The translations under genes were made by a program, and so were the position numbers. Of a stretch of 64,000 bases of DNA, positions 35,853 to 48,361 are shown piece after piece (positions within the stretch are counted from its first letter, which is position 1; each line of letters opens with the position of its first letter). Source of the DNA: Physcia stellaris (taxonomy: Eukaryota; Ascomycota; Lecanoromycetes; Caliciales; Physciaceae). Location: positions 62,001 through 126,000 of the forward strand of contig JABSSW010000025.1 in NCBI GenBank assembly GCA_018902385.1. Direction: 5' to 3'. Under the pieces are notes generated by a model. That model made no database searches and had not been told where the DNA came from. It worked only from the letters and a program-made list of their open reading frames with translations.

Positions 35853-37762
35853 TTACAGATGTGAGCCTGCAAGGCCGGCGACAGCTTGTTCGATTCTTTG
35901 CGTCTCCATGTGCGGATCATACATCTTCGACCTTACCCATCGCTGAAGCTCCTCATCTCCCATGCTCTTCAGTTGAGTCTCCCGATCAACGCCTGCCTTC
36001 TGCGCGGCTTTGATCACTCCAATGGCGACTTGCACGCTCACGTCACGGATGCGCTCGATCTCGGGATACAAAAGACCGTGCGAAACCTCCGAACTGCTCA
36101 AAGCGAGACTAAGAGATGTTGCAGAAGCGTAGATCATTGACTGGGTGACCATGGTTGCTTTGGACAGAATGGTACCCAAGCCGATCCCGGGAAATACATA
36201 CATATTATTCCCTGGTCCAAAGTCAGTTCCGCTCCATTTCAATGAAGTTGCATTAAGAAGCAATATACCTTGGCCCGCGTAATAGGTCTTCCCTCGGTAT
36301 TCCACTGGATCAAATGGACTTCCGCTGGCAAAGAGTACCTTTCCTTTGGTGTACTTGATTGCGTCCTCGAAGGTGCACTCAGAGTTTGCCGAAGGATTGG
36401 AAAGTGGGAATACTATGGGACGTTCATTCCACTGAGCCATTTTGGTAAGGATATCCGATGTGAAAGCATTTTGAATTGTCGACAGACCCATCAGGATCGT
36501 GGGCTTGACGTATTCTACCACCTCTTCGAGAGTCTTGTACTGCTTACCACGATTGTCCGGTCTCGAAAAGTAAATTTTGTGCTCTGCTAGTTTGTCGCCA
36601 CGATCATCGGTGACTAGACCTTTCGTGTCTACTAACCAGAAGCAGCGTCTTGCTTCATCTTCTGTGAGACCTTCGTTCTTGAAGTATTCTACGATCTGCT
36701 TAGCGACACCAACGCCAGCACTCCCAGCTCCTAGAAAAACAGCTCTCTGATCTTTCACAGGTATGCCTGATGTCTTTACGGCGCTGACTATACCAGCAAG
36801 GATGACGGCACCGGTGCCTTGTATATCATCATTGAAGCAGGTGTACTTTTCCTGGTATCGTTCCAGAGCCGGAAAAGGATTCTTAAAGTCTTCAAACTGA
36901 ATGATGATGCTAAAGCTCGTCAACGATGCACTAAAAAGGGCTTACTCGCTAGAACTCACCCTGGCCATTTCTCATTGAGGGCACCCATGATTTCGTCCAT
37001 AAATTCAAGCTCTTGTTCCGCAGAACCCTTCTCTTGTCGGCTCCCAAGATACAGTGGATCCTCTCTCAGGCTTCTGTTATTGGTCCCCAAATCAAGCGTC
37101 AGTGGGAGGGTTGCATCCGGCCTGATGCCCGCACACGCAATATAAAGAGCCAACTTTCCGATTGGAATACCCATTCCGTTGATCCCAAGGTCGCCTAGTC
37201 CTAGTATACGAGAGCCATCGGTGACAACGGTCATTTCTACATTCGGTTGCGGCCAATTCTGCAGTATTTGGGCGACACTGCCGCGGTCTGCATAGGAGAG
37301 ATACAGGCCTTCAGGCTGGACGTAATTGTGGGACCATTTCTGACAAGCTTCACCAACGGTTGGAGTATAAATCAGAGGAGCGATGGCCTTGATGTGATCT
37401 GTGAGCAGTCGGTAGAAAAGGTGAACGTTGGAGTTTCGTAGACCACTAAGGTATAGGTATTTCTCAATGTTTTCTTTCTTCTGAGCCAGTTGTTGAAGGC
37501 ATCTCTGAGCCTGTGTTTCTGAGTTCTCGACATTGGGAGGGAGGAGTCCATGCGTCCTGTTGAACCTGCGGACAGCAATTGAATGGGAGGTGTCATAGTC
37601 GCCAGGCTGAGGAACACGAGTAGCATTCGACATGACTGATTTTGAGCGGATCTGTTGAAGTTGAGCTGTTATATTCCTAGTGTTAATATCGAACAATGCT
37701 TTGGGTGACAAATTATTGGGTGGGCTTGGACAAAGGCAAGATAGACGCAAAACTCTCTGCAT
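35853..37762 (-). CDS. Malic enzyme (NAD-type, probably mitochondrial)
   Basis: Three exons: 36960-37762, 36269-36909 and 35853-36211; introns of 50 and 57 nt. The second intron has a length divisible by three and could be mistaken for coding; removing it restores YYAGQGNNMYVFPGIGLG. The product is 600 residues, normal for the family. It oxidatively decarboxylates malate to pyruvate. Marks: LIYTPTVGEACQKW, VVTDGSRILGLGDLGINGMG (malic N domain, catalytic Tyr region), GIRPDATLPLTLDLGTNN, the metal-binding FNDDIQGTGAVILAG, the Rossmann motif FLGAGSAGVGVAKQI, and PLSNPSANSECTFEDA. The first 45 residues are Arg- and Ser/Leu-rich with few acidic residues, consistent with a mitochondrial presequence. 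Divergently transcribed from the HAM1-like gene across 750 bp. NAD versus NADP preference is not certain from sequence. Confidence 0.95.
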
Positions 37763-38511
37763 TGGTCGAGGACAAGAGGATAAAAAGAAGACCGAGGGTT
37801 CTCCTCACAGCACGATGAGGAAAAAGCAATCGCGAGCGTGGAGCAGATAGTGGCTTATGCAAGCCGCGAAGGTGCAAGCCAACGTCTACTCGATAATAAG
37901 TAGGGAATGGCAGGCGCTACGGGGAAAGTCGCCGTTCACCGAATCGCCTGTGACAATTAATCATCATTTGGATCTCAGCTGGAGGATTACAGCACGAAGA
38001 GGATTTAATTCAGGCCAATGGCGATGCTTGATGGTGCTCACAATGCTGCAAATACCAAGCCTTCCCTTTTTTCTTTTTTCTCTTTGTTTTGTATCAGGTC
38101 CCGAACAATCGGGTTTTGCACGTTAGCCTGCTCGCGTGCCTTCCAAGCGAGCTAAGCTTCCAACAGGGTCCTCGCCTCTTTTAGCTTCCGTTAGATAACA
38201 CTTTCGCTTGGTCCGGCTGAGAGCGCACCTCGGCAGCCGTCTCCCCGCCATGGATGACGCTATTGTACCGAATGATGTAACTTTCAAGATTCTCTCGATC
38301 CTGCCCTGAACCAAGGAAAACCTACTTACGTACTCGTAGTACCAGTCAAATATCACCAGGTCATTCTTCCCCTCACTCGTGCACATTACTCACCGAACAC
38401 CTCTTTCTCTCTCAACCATTTTGAAGGATAGACTTGAAACCCTGTTACCGTACCCGACCTTCTCTTGAGCGTTGAAGAGACTATCACGAGACCAATCAAA
38501 CTATTCAGAGA
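37763..38511. promoter_or_regulatory. Shared divergent promoter region (malic enzyme / HAM1-like gene)
   Basis: About 750 bp separate two divergent start codons, so both promoters and 5' leaders must lie here. It contains a pyrimidine-rich tract near 38065-38095. I could not identify specific operator sites with confidence. Confidence 0.5.
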
Positions 38512-40785
38512 ATGTCTTCTTGCTTCGGCTCCCGCAAGTCGAAAGGCGATGACACAGAAGCGTTATTGCCCCGATATGCAGACGACACGAGCTTACAGAG
38601 GTCATTACACCAGAAGATGCATTCCTATCAAATGATTCGAGCTCTCTCCAAGGGATTTATGCCATCGACAGAACAACTCATTGTCAACTTACGCACTCTG
38701 TTAGCTTCAGATGTCCTCAATCCGGACAATCCAGATTTGAGCGACTCAGGCCGCCTGCTGATCAAATTCTCGAAGCAATGGCTAACCCAGTTCATTGAGT
38801 TGATACGCCATAAGAATGACAATGACGAGATCCAGGACTTCATATGGTACTTGTCGAAGTCAAGAATCTCATTGGATACGGATCACTTGGCCAGTAGCGC
38901 GTCAAAAGCTAAGTCCAAAGCCGATGCTACCGCTGGTATGCTTTGTCCACCCTTGGATTGAACCTTGCATCACTAACATTGTCCAGCTTACGAGAGCCTG
39001 CGCACAGTGGGCAGTCTGCTCCTTACAAATTCAGATTTCCGTTTGTTCCTTGGTGACCTGGGCACTGTGGGTCGCCAAGTGTTTGCAGATACAGCATTCT
39101 CTCTGTCGGGAGTGGCCGAAGAGGTCGGCAACAAATTAGAACCTTCGCAAGAGCAAAGCAAGACATTGGAGAAACCCGGGGCAGATGATGGTCCGCCACC
39201 CGGCGCAGAAGATCTTGGTAACGAGGTTGCCGATGTCTCCAAGGTTGTTGGTAATGGCCTGGTCAAGACGGGACGCGATGCCTTATCAAGCCTGCAAGAT
39301 AATGTGTCTGGCGATCAGAAAGAGACGTTACTGAATCGTCTGAAACAAGCGGTCATCAAACTGAGGAAACGAAACGACTACTCGGAATCAGTCTCCACCA
39401 TCGGGCTTCTGATAAAACGTTACGCCATAGCATATTCCCGCGCAGCTGATGAAACTGTGAATACTGCACAGCGCGATGTGCAAACGAACCCTGAGCTTGA
39501 CACAGCTGTCAAAAATTTCTGGTCATTGATCAGTACTTTTGGTGAGAAGAAGGAGTGGGAGCTCCTCGAGAAGAAGGTGAATAAAGTCATGGATCACTCC
39601 CAAAAGGATCCTGAATTCGAGAGTCTTATGACGGATGTGGGAAATTCAGTACAGAAACTGCTGACCGATCCGGACTTCTTTGCATCTGCGGACAAGAAGA
39701 TTCAAGAGCTGCGCGACAAGGCGAAGGAGATCGACTCGGAGTCAACCCTGCGCAAGGATGTCGAGGATGCTCTTACGCAGATGCAAGTGACGTTTCGATC
39801 TGTTGTTGAGGACGAGGATGTTTCCAGACTCATTGCAACATCAACGAGATTGTTCAACATTCTTTCACCAGCTCAAGTAGCCACGAACAAGGATCTTATA
39901 GACGACTTCATCCATGTCTTTACCCCACTCCTTATTCAGGTTGTTCAATACATCCCAATACCTCGCCTTGAAGTCTCCGTGCCGGAAATTGATCTCTTGC
40001 TTGAGAATCTCATTGTCGAACCTGGTCGCACTATCAACAATACGTCCTTTCTCCCGTACAAGCTACGCATCGAAACGTACAATGACCTCGAGATCCGCAA
40101 AGCCAAGTTCAAGACCACCTCTGCCGTGACATCTCTGGTCACAGTGAAAGTAGATGGTCTTTCTGTTCGCGCAGACGACGTCGGATTTTGGCTCCGCGCC
40201 CATTCTGGCATTTTTCACCTTGCGGACGAGGGCATAATGTCATTTCAGCTCGATGAACGAGGCATAGATATTGCACTGGACGTGGAGATTGGCCAAGAAA
40301 AGCTTGAGAAGATTCTCACTCTGAAAGCCGTAAGAGTTCACGTACACAAATTATCATATACATTGAGCAAGAGCAAGTTTTCTTGGCTGGCTTGGCTGAT
40401 TAAGCCAATCCTCCGACCTATCGTTCGCAAGGTGCTGGAAAAGCAGGTAGCGTCTGCAATTGCTGACGGTCTACACGCCGCCAATCGCGAGCTGTTGTAC
40501 GCCCGTGAACGTCTCCGAGCAACACGCATATCCGATCCCCAGGACATTCGGACGTTCATTAGAGCGATTATCACTCGCTTGACGCCGGCAGAGGACCCAG
40601 ATGTCTACACCGCAGTCGGCGTGAAGCCTAGCGAGGGTGTTTTCAAGGGCGTATATGCGCCTGGCAGTGTGGTCAAGCTTTGGGAAGAAGAGGCTCGGCA
40701 AGCAGGAGAGAGGATTGACGACTACTCTGCTAAAGGTTGGAGGAACGAGATCTTTGATGTCCAGACCAGGATGATGGGCCAGTAA
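38512..40785 (+). CDS. HAM1-like protein (DUF4449 family)
   Basis: Two exons, 38512-38935 and 38987-40785, with a 51-nt intron carrying a CTAAC branch site; 740 residues. Matches by eye the fungal 'HAM1-like' family: an N-terminal helical domain (SSCFGSRKSKGDDTEALLPRY start, then RTVGSLLLTNSDFRLFLGDL after the splice) and a C-terminal domain with repeated beta-rich segments such as GISMSFQLDERGIDIALDVEI-like pattern and the PILRPIVRKVLEKQVASAIA helix. Despite the name it is not the HAM1 nucleotide pyrophosphatase. The C-terminal half resembles tubular lipid-binding folds in general layout, which is speculative. No signal peptide; N-terminal Cys4 could be lipid-modified. Function unknown; likely cytosolic or membrane-associated. 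Confidence 0.85.
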
Positions 40786-41869
40786 GATATCTGTGGTCTC
40801 ATTATGTCGGCACGCATCAAGTACCTTGCACCAATACTGTCTTTTAGTCGCAAAGCGGTTATCTTGCAATTTGCCCATGGGCTGTTACGCATATCAGAAA
40901 AAGCATACTGCGGAAAAGAATGAGTTGGGTCTGGCGCTTTGTTAAAAAGAAAGAATAAGGAGCTGGAATATTGCAGCTGGAGCTTTGAAAGCAAGAAAAT
41001 CACGTAACTTGAGCCGGCTTTACTCTCATACGGAGTCATATCTTATCGAGATTTCCAAGCGGATGTCCTTAATTCCAGTGACATTCAGCCTCTCTGCTCT
41101 AGCAAGAGCGAAGCGGGAAATACGCACTGGATCTCTTGGGCAGATGGTTCTACTATTGATTTTGCCCATCCACGGTTTGCCATTTCCCTCATTTCGTAAA
41201 ACCCTCGGAATGCCACTTCTTGGTGGGTGCTCCTTGATACTGTAATCATATGATACCTAGGCTATCACATCTCACGTGACGCCAGTAAAACAAGTGGTCT
41301 TTTCCAGCCTGGACATGCATTTCATCCAGTATCTAGGCTCGTCTATCATGTAGTATTTTCAGTCATACTCCATTCTGTTTCCCGTCGCCCAGCAATCATT
41401 CATCTGTATTTGCCTTGTAAGTCTAGTTCACAACACAAGTGTTGAACATTAAATTTTGGCTAATTTAGTATGAGGGATCGCCCATAAATTCCCGGACACT
41501 GGGCAACTCGACAACATGAAAAGCAACAATCAGACCCATGAGTTGAGGCTAACGTTATACAGTAGTTTCATTTACCGAGCGAAGAGGGCCGGCGAAGAGG
41601 GGAAGCCACCAACAATAGGATTTGATTTGGAATTGACTTGTTCTTGGTAGTCAATGTCTATGGCGAAGGGATCGGTCGCCGACAGGAACATCAAGTCAAA
41701 GCTGCATACGTTTTGTCTCAGCCTGATTGCAGTACACAAGCTCGAGCAACAAAATTTTTCGTTCAAAGTCTCCGTGCAAAACTACTGACAGCATCTTCGA
41801 CGGCTTGAAGTTGCGGATCACCTGTCCTTCACACTCCGTCCAGTCATGTGGCGATCCAAGTCGCAGCAT
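40786..41869. other. 1.1 kb convergent intergenic region, no gene seen
   Basis: Lies between the 3' ends of the HAM1-like gene and con-6. Short frames only; the sequence should include both 3' UTRs. Confidence 0.45.
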
Positions 41870-42186
41870 CTACATGTTGTCCAACTTCTCCTGCGCCGAC
41901 TTCTTCCCCTCCTCTGTAATCTGGGGGTTGTTGATGGCAGCTTTCAGTCCTCCGGCGACCTGGTTCGGATTTTTGCTCTTGTTCTGATCTTCATCACCGT
42001 AGAAGGGCTTGTCCAACGAATCGAGGACGTCTTTAGAGTTGGCCTTGGATGCATCGCTTGTGTCTGCAGGCATGCGTCAGCTAAATGTTCGTCCCACGTG
42101 ATACGGCAATCTGGCTTACTGGGGTTCGCGAGGTTGGCTTTGTGGCCAGTGGCCATATTGGAGATGTCTTCCGCGGTGTTCTGCAT
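41870..42186 (-). CDS. Conidiation-specific protein Con-6
   Basis: Two exons, 42120-42186 and 41870-42063, intron 56 nt with a CTGAC branch; 86 residues. Two copies of the Con-6 repeat are present: NMATGHKANLANPNTSDASK (formed across the splice) and NQVAGGLKAAINNPQITEEGK, each with the Gly-x-Lys-Ala...Asn-Pro core. Con-6 is a small, hydrophilic protein made during conidiation and light exposure in Neurospora and relatives; its role is unclear, possibly protective in spores. ATG at 42186 (MQNTAED) is the only in-frame ATG before the first repeat; the open frame extends upstream only through a TTG. Confidence 0.92.
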
Positions 42187-43637
42187 ATTGATGGTCGTGG
42201 TACTGTTCAAAGCTGTCTATATACGTGGTTCTATGGTGGAGTTTGGTTGTGGATGTATCGATAATGCATTTTGGACAGGAGCATCGGTGTCCGAGAATAT
42301 ATACATGTTCCTGAACAGTGACCTAATGGCAGCATGGTGTATGACGCAAACGATGAGGTCAATACTTGAGCTGAGTTCATGACGGACTGAAGCTACGACT
42401 GGGTCTGGCCTGGTTTCTTGTCGGAGGGGGTGGAACGGGTTGGAGTTTGCGGGGAAGCTTTTCGGAAGCAAAGTCAATGGTGAAACACAGATCGCTCAAG
42501 GCCATGTCGGCTCCTTCCGGAAAGTGATACAACTTCGGATCGTAACACCGCGATTCTTTCCTCGAGACTCGGATATCGTCGTTTTGCGGGAGGACGGATC
42601 AAGATGCAAGATACCGCTTTTTGAAAGCTGCTGCAAGGAATGTCGGCTGGTTACCAAGTCACCATCTCCGAGATGGAGCTACAGCATGCAGGCCAAAGCA
42701 GGTACGAGTACTCGTACCTGACACTGCATCGCCTGGACTGTCAACTTTGACATCTCAACCTCCGACCAAAGGCCTCACACCGTAAGCTAGTAAGGGTTCT
42801 TCTCCTTGATTTCAAGCAGACGTAAATTTCATATCAGCCTCGATCATTATTCTCCCTGCCAGCATTATTTGGGTTTGAGTGACTGACTGTTCGTAAAACG
42901 ATGATTAAAATCAAAAGGCTTCAACTGATGCTGTCCAACACACCGCCGAATTCCACCGCAAGATATGCAGCAACAAGCATCTAAAGCTCTATCCCTGCAA
43001 ACCTTCTCCTAACACCTTACGCTGCTCCATATTATTCTCCGGCTCCCATTGCCACCAGCTGCTGCTGTCCGCTCTCTCGGCGCGGGAGATGGCCTGACCT
43101 CCGTCTCAGTCGGCAAGGAGTATCAGGCAAGAGAGTACTTTGCTGGCGATGTTTGTGTTTCCCTATCCGTCGTCTCTCGACTATTGCACGACAGTCTCGG
43201 TACATATAATAGATTATGGTACGATTTTCGTGTCAGGAATTCGTCCTGCTGTATCGCTTCCATCCTTGTCAAGCGCTCGTATTTCTTTTACAACAACTAT
43301 GTAGTACACTTTCACGAGGAGAGATCCATCGAAAATTGCAGCATGAAGCTCAAGGCGAGGGCTGGATCAGACGTGCATGTTGAAAGATTTTCGGTGGAAC
43401 CTTGCATATTGCCATCGGGCGATACATCAACTCCTATGTTTGAGCGGGACACTGCACCCGAGGGATATTGAAGGACCTTGTACCATGTTTCTCACCAGAT
43501 AGCCTTCGAGCTGTCAATTAAGTATAAGACAGGCTGAAATTTCCGATCGAGGTCTGCTCAGTGCTGGCTTCTCTGTTTCTTGATCATCTAGCTTGAACGC
43601 TCTCTTTACTAACCAAGCAGCTCTACCCTGGCCAGCC
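42187..43637. other. 1.45 kb divergent intergenic region, no gene supported
   Basis: Promoter space for con-6 (-) and the Ser/Thr-rich secreted protein (+). A 140-codon plus-strand frame at 43049-43471 shows no domain, signal peptide or continuation and is treated as chance. Confidence 0.45.
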
Positions 43638-45522
43638 ATGTATCAGTTACTTGCATTTATTGTACTGGGTGGTGTGTCTGCTTTGGCAGCAGCTGAGCCA
43701 ATCCCTTGTGAGTAACTGCTTCCATTGGTCAAGGCAAAAAGATGTATCCAACACCAACGGAAGAGAAGAAGTTGATCTGCCGTTCTGCTATTACTGTGGC
43801 CTTTCCGATACACGTATGCTAATAAGACTGTAGTTGCTGGGAACACACCAGCCGAGATAGACGAAAATGGGTATGGCTACACCTATGATACAGCAAGCTT
43901 TGGGGACATCAGCACCGGAGACACAGCTTTACCTGCTACTCCTACTACCACATCTTCCTACGACACCATCGTCGACCCAAGCATATATTCTGCACCGGTC
44001 ATTGTGAGCCCTTCGGCTGAGACGACGCTAGCTGGCCACCCATACACTTTCTTGACCGTAACGGATTCTGTTGATCCCCTCAGTACTGGGGCTGGATCCC
44101 CGTATACTGCTGTCCCTGATCCTACGTTTCCTGACACCTCTTCCGATGAAGGGGCTGCCTATACATACAGTTTTCCACCTTTCATCATCTCAACCTCTGT
44201 AGTCATACCACTCAGTACTGGCAGTTCAAGTGAGACAGCTGCTCCACTAAGTACAGGTGCTTCCAGCGTTACTTCCCTCGCGCCTTACAGAACCGAGACT
44301 CTCGGTCCATACACTAACAGCTCTATTGCCGAGCCAACCCAGATCAGTTCATATGGAAATCCGTTTACCAGTGGCAATAGTGGTATCTTCACTTCGCCTA
44401 CGAACACCATTGAATCAACTACCTACGTTACGGTCAGCGCAACCTCGACATTGACCAGTACGCTACAATCATTCAACGGAAGCAGCGCACATCCCACTGC
44501 TCCAATCTCGTCTTATGCCACTTATCCTGCCAGTGGACTTCCTAGCGGTACTGGTACCTTGGGAGGGATTACCGCAAACAGCACCTCCACCAGCGGCGTG
44601 TACACATCAAAAGAACCAACATATCCTTTTCCCAGTAACACGTCGTCCATTATTGGGACTAGTCCTGCCAGCGGCTCGTCTTCTCTTAACAGTCCGTTGT
44701 CAACGGGGACCGGTATTTCCAGCAGCCCAAGCAGCGGTATAGGAGTAAGCTCTACAGGCTTAGCACCGTATCCAATTCCCAGCAACGCGTCGTCCGTCAT
44801 TGGGACAAGTCCTGCCAGCGGCTCGTCTTCTCTTGTCGGTCCCTTGCCGACAGGCACCGGTGTTTCTAGCGCCCCAAGCGCTAGCACGGTGGGCTCTGCC
44901 ATCTCACTCTCTACTTACGGGCCAGTCATATGGCCTAACACGACCAGTACGAGCCTTGCTGGCCCGACTGCTATCTCGAGCAGTTATCCTACTGCACCAG
45001 TCTATCCTACGAGCGATCTCTCGGGCTCCGGAACTTCTTCGCCCATTGACACAACCTGCACCGAAGCACTGACCAGCACGCTCTCCGACGGCGGAGATGG
45101 GACTATCTCCGACTTCCTCACGACCTTCGTCACGGCGGTCTCGCCATCCATTTATCCCTCCGCTCCCTTCAACTCTACCACCCAAGCTAGTCCTCTCACC
45201 ACATCGTCCCCCTCGCTCAGTACCTTCCCGATCTTAACCACCGCTCCTGTTGTGGTTACATCTGGGGACCCGGTCTACAGCGCGGTGCTTACCTATCCGA
45301 GCGTGAGCGTGCCTGTGCCAACGGAGTACTACTACCATCATCGTCGGCCGCATGGCGGGAAAGAGAGAGTAAGTTTATACGCTGGGAGTTCTTGACGTCG
45401 AGCTAATCTTTGGACAGCGCCCCTATTTTTCACACGCTGGTGAGGACCAGGATGAAGGGTATGGATATGGGTATGATGATGGAGATGACTACGACTTTGG
45501 GGATGATGGAGCTTATGAGTGA
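43638..45522 (+). CDS. Secreted Ser/Thr-rich protein of unknown function
   Basis: Three exons: 43638-43707, 43834-45368 and 45418-45522 (introns 126 and 49 nt), 569 residues. The first exon encodes a clear signal peptide (MYQLLAFIVLGGVSALAAA), with likely cleavage before EPIP. The mature protein is about half Ser, Thr, Pro and Gly, typical of heavily O-mannosylated cell-wall or extracellular proteins, with scattered N-glycosylation sequons. Two 49-residue repeats occur at 44622-44915. The last exon adds a short acidic tail rich in Tyr, Gly and Asp (DEGYGYGYDDGDDYDFGDDG) after a His/Arg-rich YYYHHRRPHGG segment. No GPI signal or transmembrane helix is seen at the C terminus, so it is probably released or wall-associated non-covalently. 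No family recognised. Confidence 0.85.
44622..44915 (+). repeat. Two tandem 147-bp repeats in the Ser/Thr-rich protein gene
   Basis: Copies start at TAT codons 44622 and 44769, exactly 147 bp apart. Both encode YP-PSN-SS-IGTSPASGSSSL followed by PL-TGTG-SS. The 3' third is less similar. In-frame expansion of this kind is common in fungal surface proteins. Confidence 0.85.
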
Positions 45523-46065
45523 GGAGGCAGTAGAGATGCCTAGGAGTGGTTGGGGATTGAGATCAGAGCTGAGGGGAAGGGGGTAAAGGAGAAGAATAGA
45601 GTGGAGGGCAGTGAGGGCTGAAAATTAATCAGTGGAGGCGGGCTTTACATTCTGGCTGGAGGAAGTTTTTTTGCTTGGAAACATGGCTTTGTGCATAGAC
45701 ACCAAACGCTCATTGATAGATTGTAATGCATGAATTTTTGCATTACATACTGTTGTCAGGAGCCACTCTCCGGTCAGCGAAAGCAGCAGGAGCAGTTCTT
45801 CATGGATGTCAGGGATTGACAAAGGACTTGATCAGTGACAAGGCATGTAAATAACCCCCCGTCAACCAAACGTGAAGTCGTGAGGAGATCCAGGAGTAAG
45901 GAACATTTTCTCCTATTCGGATAGAACACGAGTACTAAGGATTAATGGCCAAAATGTAACTCCGCCCAAGGTATCACGGCGCCCCAAACCCAGATAATCG
46001 CAAAATCTCAATCTACCATCTACCCATCCCTCACGCCCTTCCAAAAAGAGATCATAACCCCTTTC
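45523..46065. other. Convergent intergenic region, no gene seen
   Basis: About 540 bp between the 3' ends of the Ser/Thr-rich protein gene and the flotillin gene; only short frames. Confidence 0.45.
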
Positions 46066-48361
46066 CTACTTCCCACCCTGATGACTCGGTATATTCCCAT
46101 TCGTAAGCCCCTTCCCCTTTGCCTTCACCTCCAGCGCCTGACTCCCACTTCCACTCCCCTCACCCATCTTCGCCAACCACCCCGGCGGCGCAATCCCCGT
46201 CTGCTCATTAATCGTGGTCAACAACGGCGGCAAACTCTGCAGAATATTCCGTATCGGCCCAACCACCTGATCCTCACCCTCACCCGACCCCGCCGCCGCA
46301 CCGGTATTCCACACCGTGATCTTCGGCTGCAGCCCATTGACCGCCTTGGCGTTCGCCAGCGCCAGCTTCTCGTACGTATTGTCCTGCAGCATCATGTATT
46401 GCAGCAAGCCCTGCGGCCCGCCGAGCACTTTCGACAACTGCTCGTACGCTTTCGCCTTCTCGGCCACGCCCTCTGCTTCTTTCTTCGCGGCGTAGAAGGC
46501 GGCGTCGGCTTCGCGCACGGAGCGCAGGTAGCCCGCCTCGGCGTCCTTTTGCCGCGAGTAAAGGTTAGCGTCCGCGGTCTTGTTGATGGTTAGGAATTTC
46601 GCCTCGGCGTCTTGCTGCTGCTTGTAGAGCAGCGCGTCGGCGGTCTTGTTGTCCGTGTAGAAGGCCGCGTCGGCTTTTTGCTGCGCGGCTTCGCGGTTGA
46701 TCTTGGCGTGCACGAGGTCCGTGGCGCGGCGGCGTTCGAGCTCCATCTCTGCCCGCTTGGTTTCGACGTCGCGCTGCAGTTCGGCGTCTTTGGCTTCGGC
46801 TTGGCGGGTCGCTTGGATGTTGGCGAGGTTGATGCCCATGTTTAGTCGTGTTTGGGTCTCGGTCAGTTCGGCGTCGGCTTTGGCTTTTTCGGATTTGCGT
46901 TGTGTTTCGAGGACGGCGGTTGCGGCGTCAATTTTGGAGACTGGTTGGGGGGTTAGTGATAATTCCCTGGTATGTAGGACGGTGAGGGTATGGTAAAGAT
47001 GAGCTTTGTTCTCGAAACCATATAGAATCAATCTGCGCGAATGCATCGTGGAGTGCTTACTTTCTTGCCTCGTTTTACCACGCTTTTCCGCCTCGCCGAT
47101 GTTGCCTATCATTTGGGCATTTGCAACATCAATTTTAGCCTGTTTTATAGGTTAGACGGTCAGTCCCCCGTAACGACACCGAGTCAAGGTTGGCGCATAC
47201 CTGATTAGATGCGCCCTCATGAGCTTTTCGTGACAAGAACTTGAAGTATTCGCTCCCAGCAGTATCTTGAAGTTCCTTGACGTTGGCATTGTAGCTATCC
47301 AGATCAGCTGCGTCCGATATACGAGAAGAATACTCACATCTTCAGGCCAAACTGATTAAGCTCGCTCTGAACATTCTCGATAACCTTGGTCTTGAACACT
47401 TGGCGCTCTTTGAATATCTCCTCCCTGGAGATTATTAGCATATAGTATCAAAGATATGGCCAGCAAGTGGGGGTTCCTGCTCTTAAGGAGAAAGGTTCCT
47501 GCCTGAAGAGGCTACAGCTCTTGGATCTCTACCCCTGAGCAATCAGATCGATTTTGGAAATACACTTACATTGTCATACCAGAAACGATGACGCGTGTTT
47601 CGCCTTCAATAATTCCCTTTACAATATCCTGGACATGATTACGGCCAGTAGGCGTGGCCTCATTGCTGGCTTTGTTAGCGTTATTGGCTCCCCTCCCCGT
47701 GAGGATCTTCGCGTATTTGCAAAGAGCATCCATTTGATCTTCTGGGCCGATGGTGAAAACTGCCGGAAGTGAGAATTGAAGCTTCTCGATGGTCATGGCT
47801 TGCAGGGTGATCTCAAAGTCGAAGGGACTGATCGAGATCCTCGTATGCTGTGTGGAAATCAGCCAACTGCATCCAAAGATGGAACGGGACGTATCCCATG
47901 GTCTGGTAATAAGTGGTGCTAGTTTTGGGGATACACCGACAGATCTACGATTACCCGACTTGGGGCGGAATCAGAAGATGATGTTATTTTCATGTCATCT
48001 TCATATCGTATTCATACCGTCTTCATGTGCTTTATGCCAAACACGAGTAAACGTGTTACCATATTGGGTGTATCGATGGCGATGCATCGGAGGCAAGATA
48101 GTACCACACCAGACCATGGGATAGGTTGTCATGTTGCCAGTCTTAAAAGATTCCGAGGTGAAACAGAACACCCGAGCCAATAGGGTGATATGATTTTTAT
48201 GACAGATTTTGCAAGACAAGGTAGACGAGTAAAAGGAGATCTCGCAAGGAACTCACCTTCTGCCATGACCATACCCAGGCCTTTTTACAGATTTTGACAT
48301 CTTCTATCCCACCGCCAGTGATGACGAGATAGGAGTTCGCGTCCGACACATTATAACCCAT
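46066..48361 (-). CDS. Flotillin-like SPFH-domain protein
   Basis: Six exons: 48257-48361, 47570-47847, 47338-47424, 47201-47294, 47061-47139 and 46066-46940; spliced length 1,518 nt, 505 residues, normal for fungal flotillin (A. nidulans FloA type). The N terminus (MGYNVSDANSYLVITGGGIE, CKKAWVWSWQK) and RISISPFDFEITLQAMTIEK are diagnostic. An SPFH domain occupies roughly residues 5-200, followed by a long Ala/Glu/Lys coiled coil with KADAAFY, KTADALLY and KTADANLY repeats and the KVLGGPQGLLQYMMLQDNTY segment. Flotillins scaffold sterol-rich plasma-membrane domains; in filamentous fungi they affect tip growth. The C-terminal 80 residues are Gly/Ser-rich. Intron 1 is 409 nt because it contains a MITE (47894-48121); the other introns are 43-145 nt. 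The start codon directly precedes the conserved N-terminal strand. Confidence 0.95.
47894..48121. mobile_element. Non-autonomous TA-flanked MITE in flotillin intron 1
   Basis: A 228-bp element has perfect 14-bp terminal inverted repeats (TCCCATGGTCTGGT at 47894-47907 and its complement at 48108-48121) and lies between TA dinucleotides at 47892-47893 and 48122-48123, the target-site pattern of Tc1/mariner/pogo elements. It has no coding capacity. Partial relatives are at 54996-55100, 55331-55455 and 62262-62350. Its sits wholly inside intron 1, leaving splice sites intact. Confidence 0.85.

Noticed and set aside
43049-43471. 140-codon plus-strand frame between con-6 and the Ser/Thr-rich gene
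   Set aside because: No recognisable feature, no good continuation; likely chance in a promoter region.
44004-45395. GPI-anchored adhesin interpretation of the Ser/Thr-rich protein
   Set aside because: After splicing the C terminus is an acidic Tyr/Gly/Asp tail with no hydrophobic GPI-addition segment.
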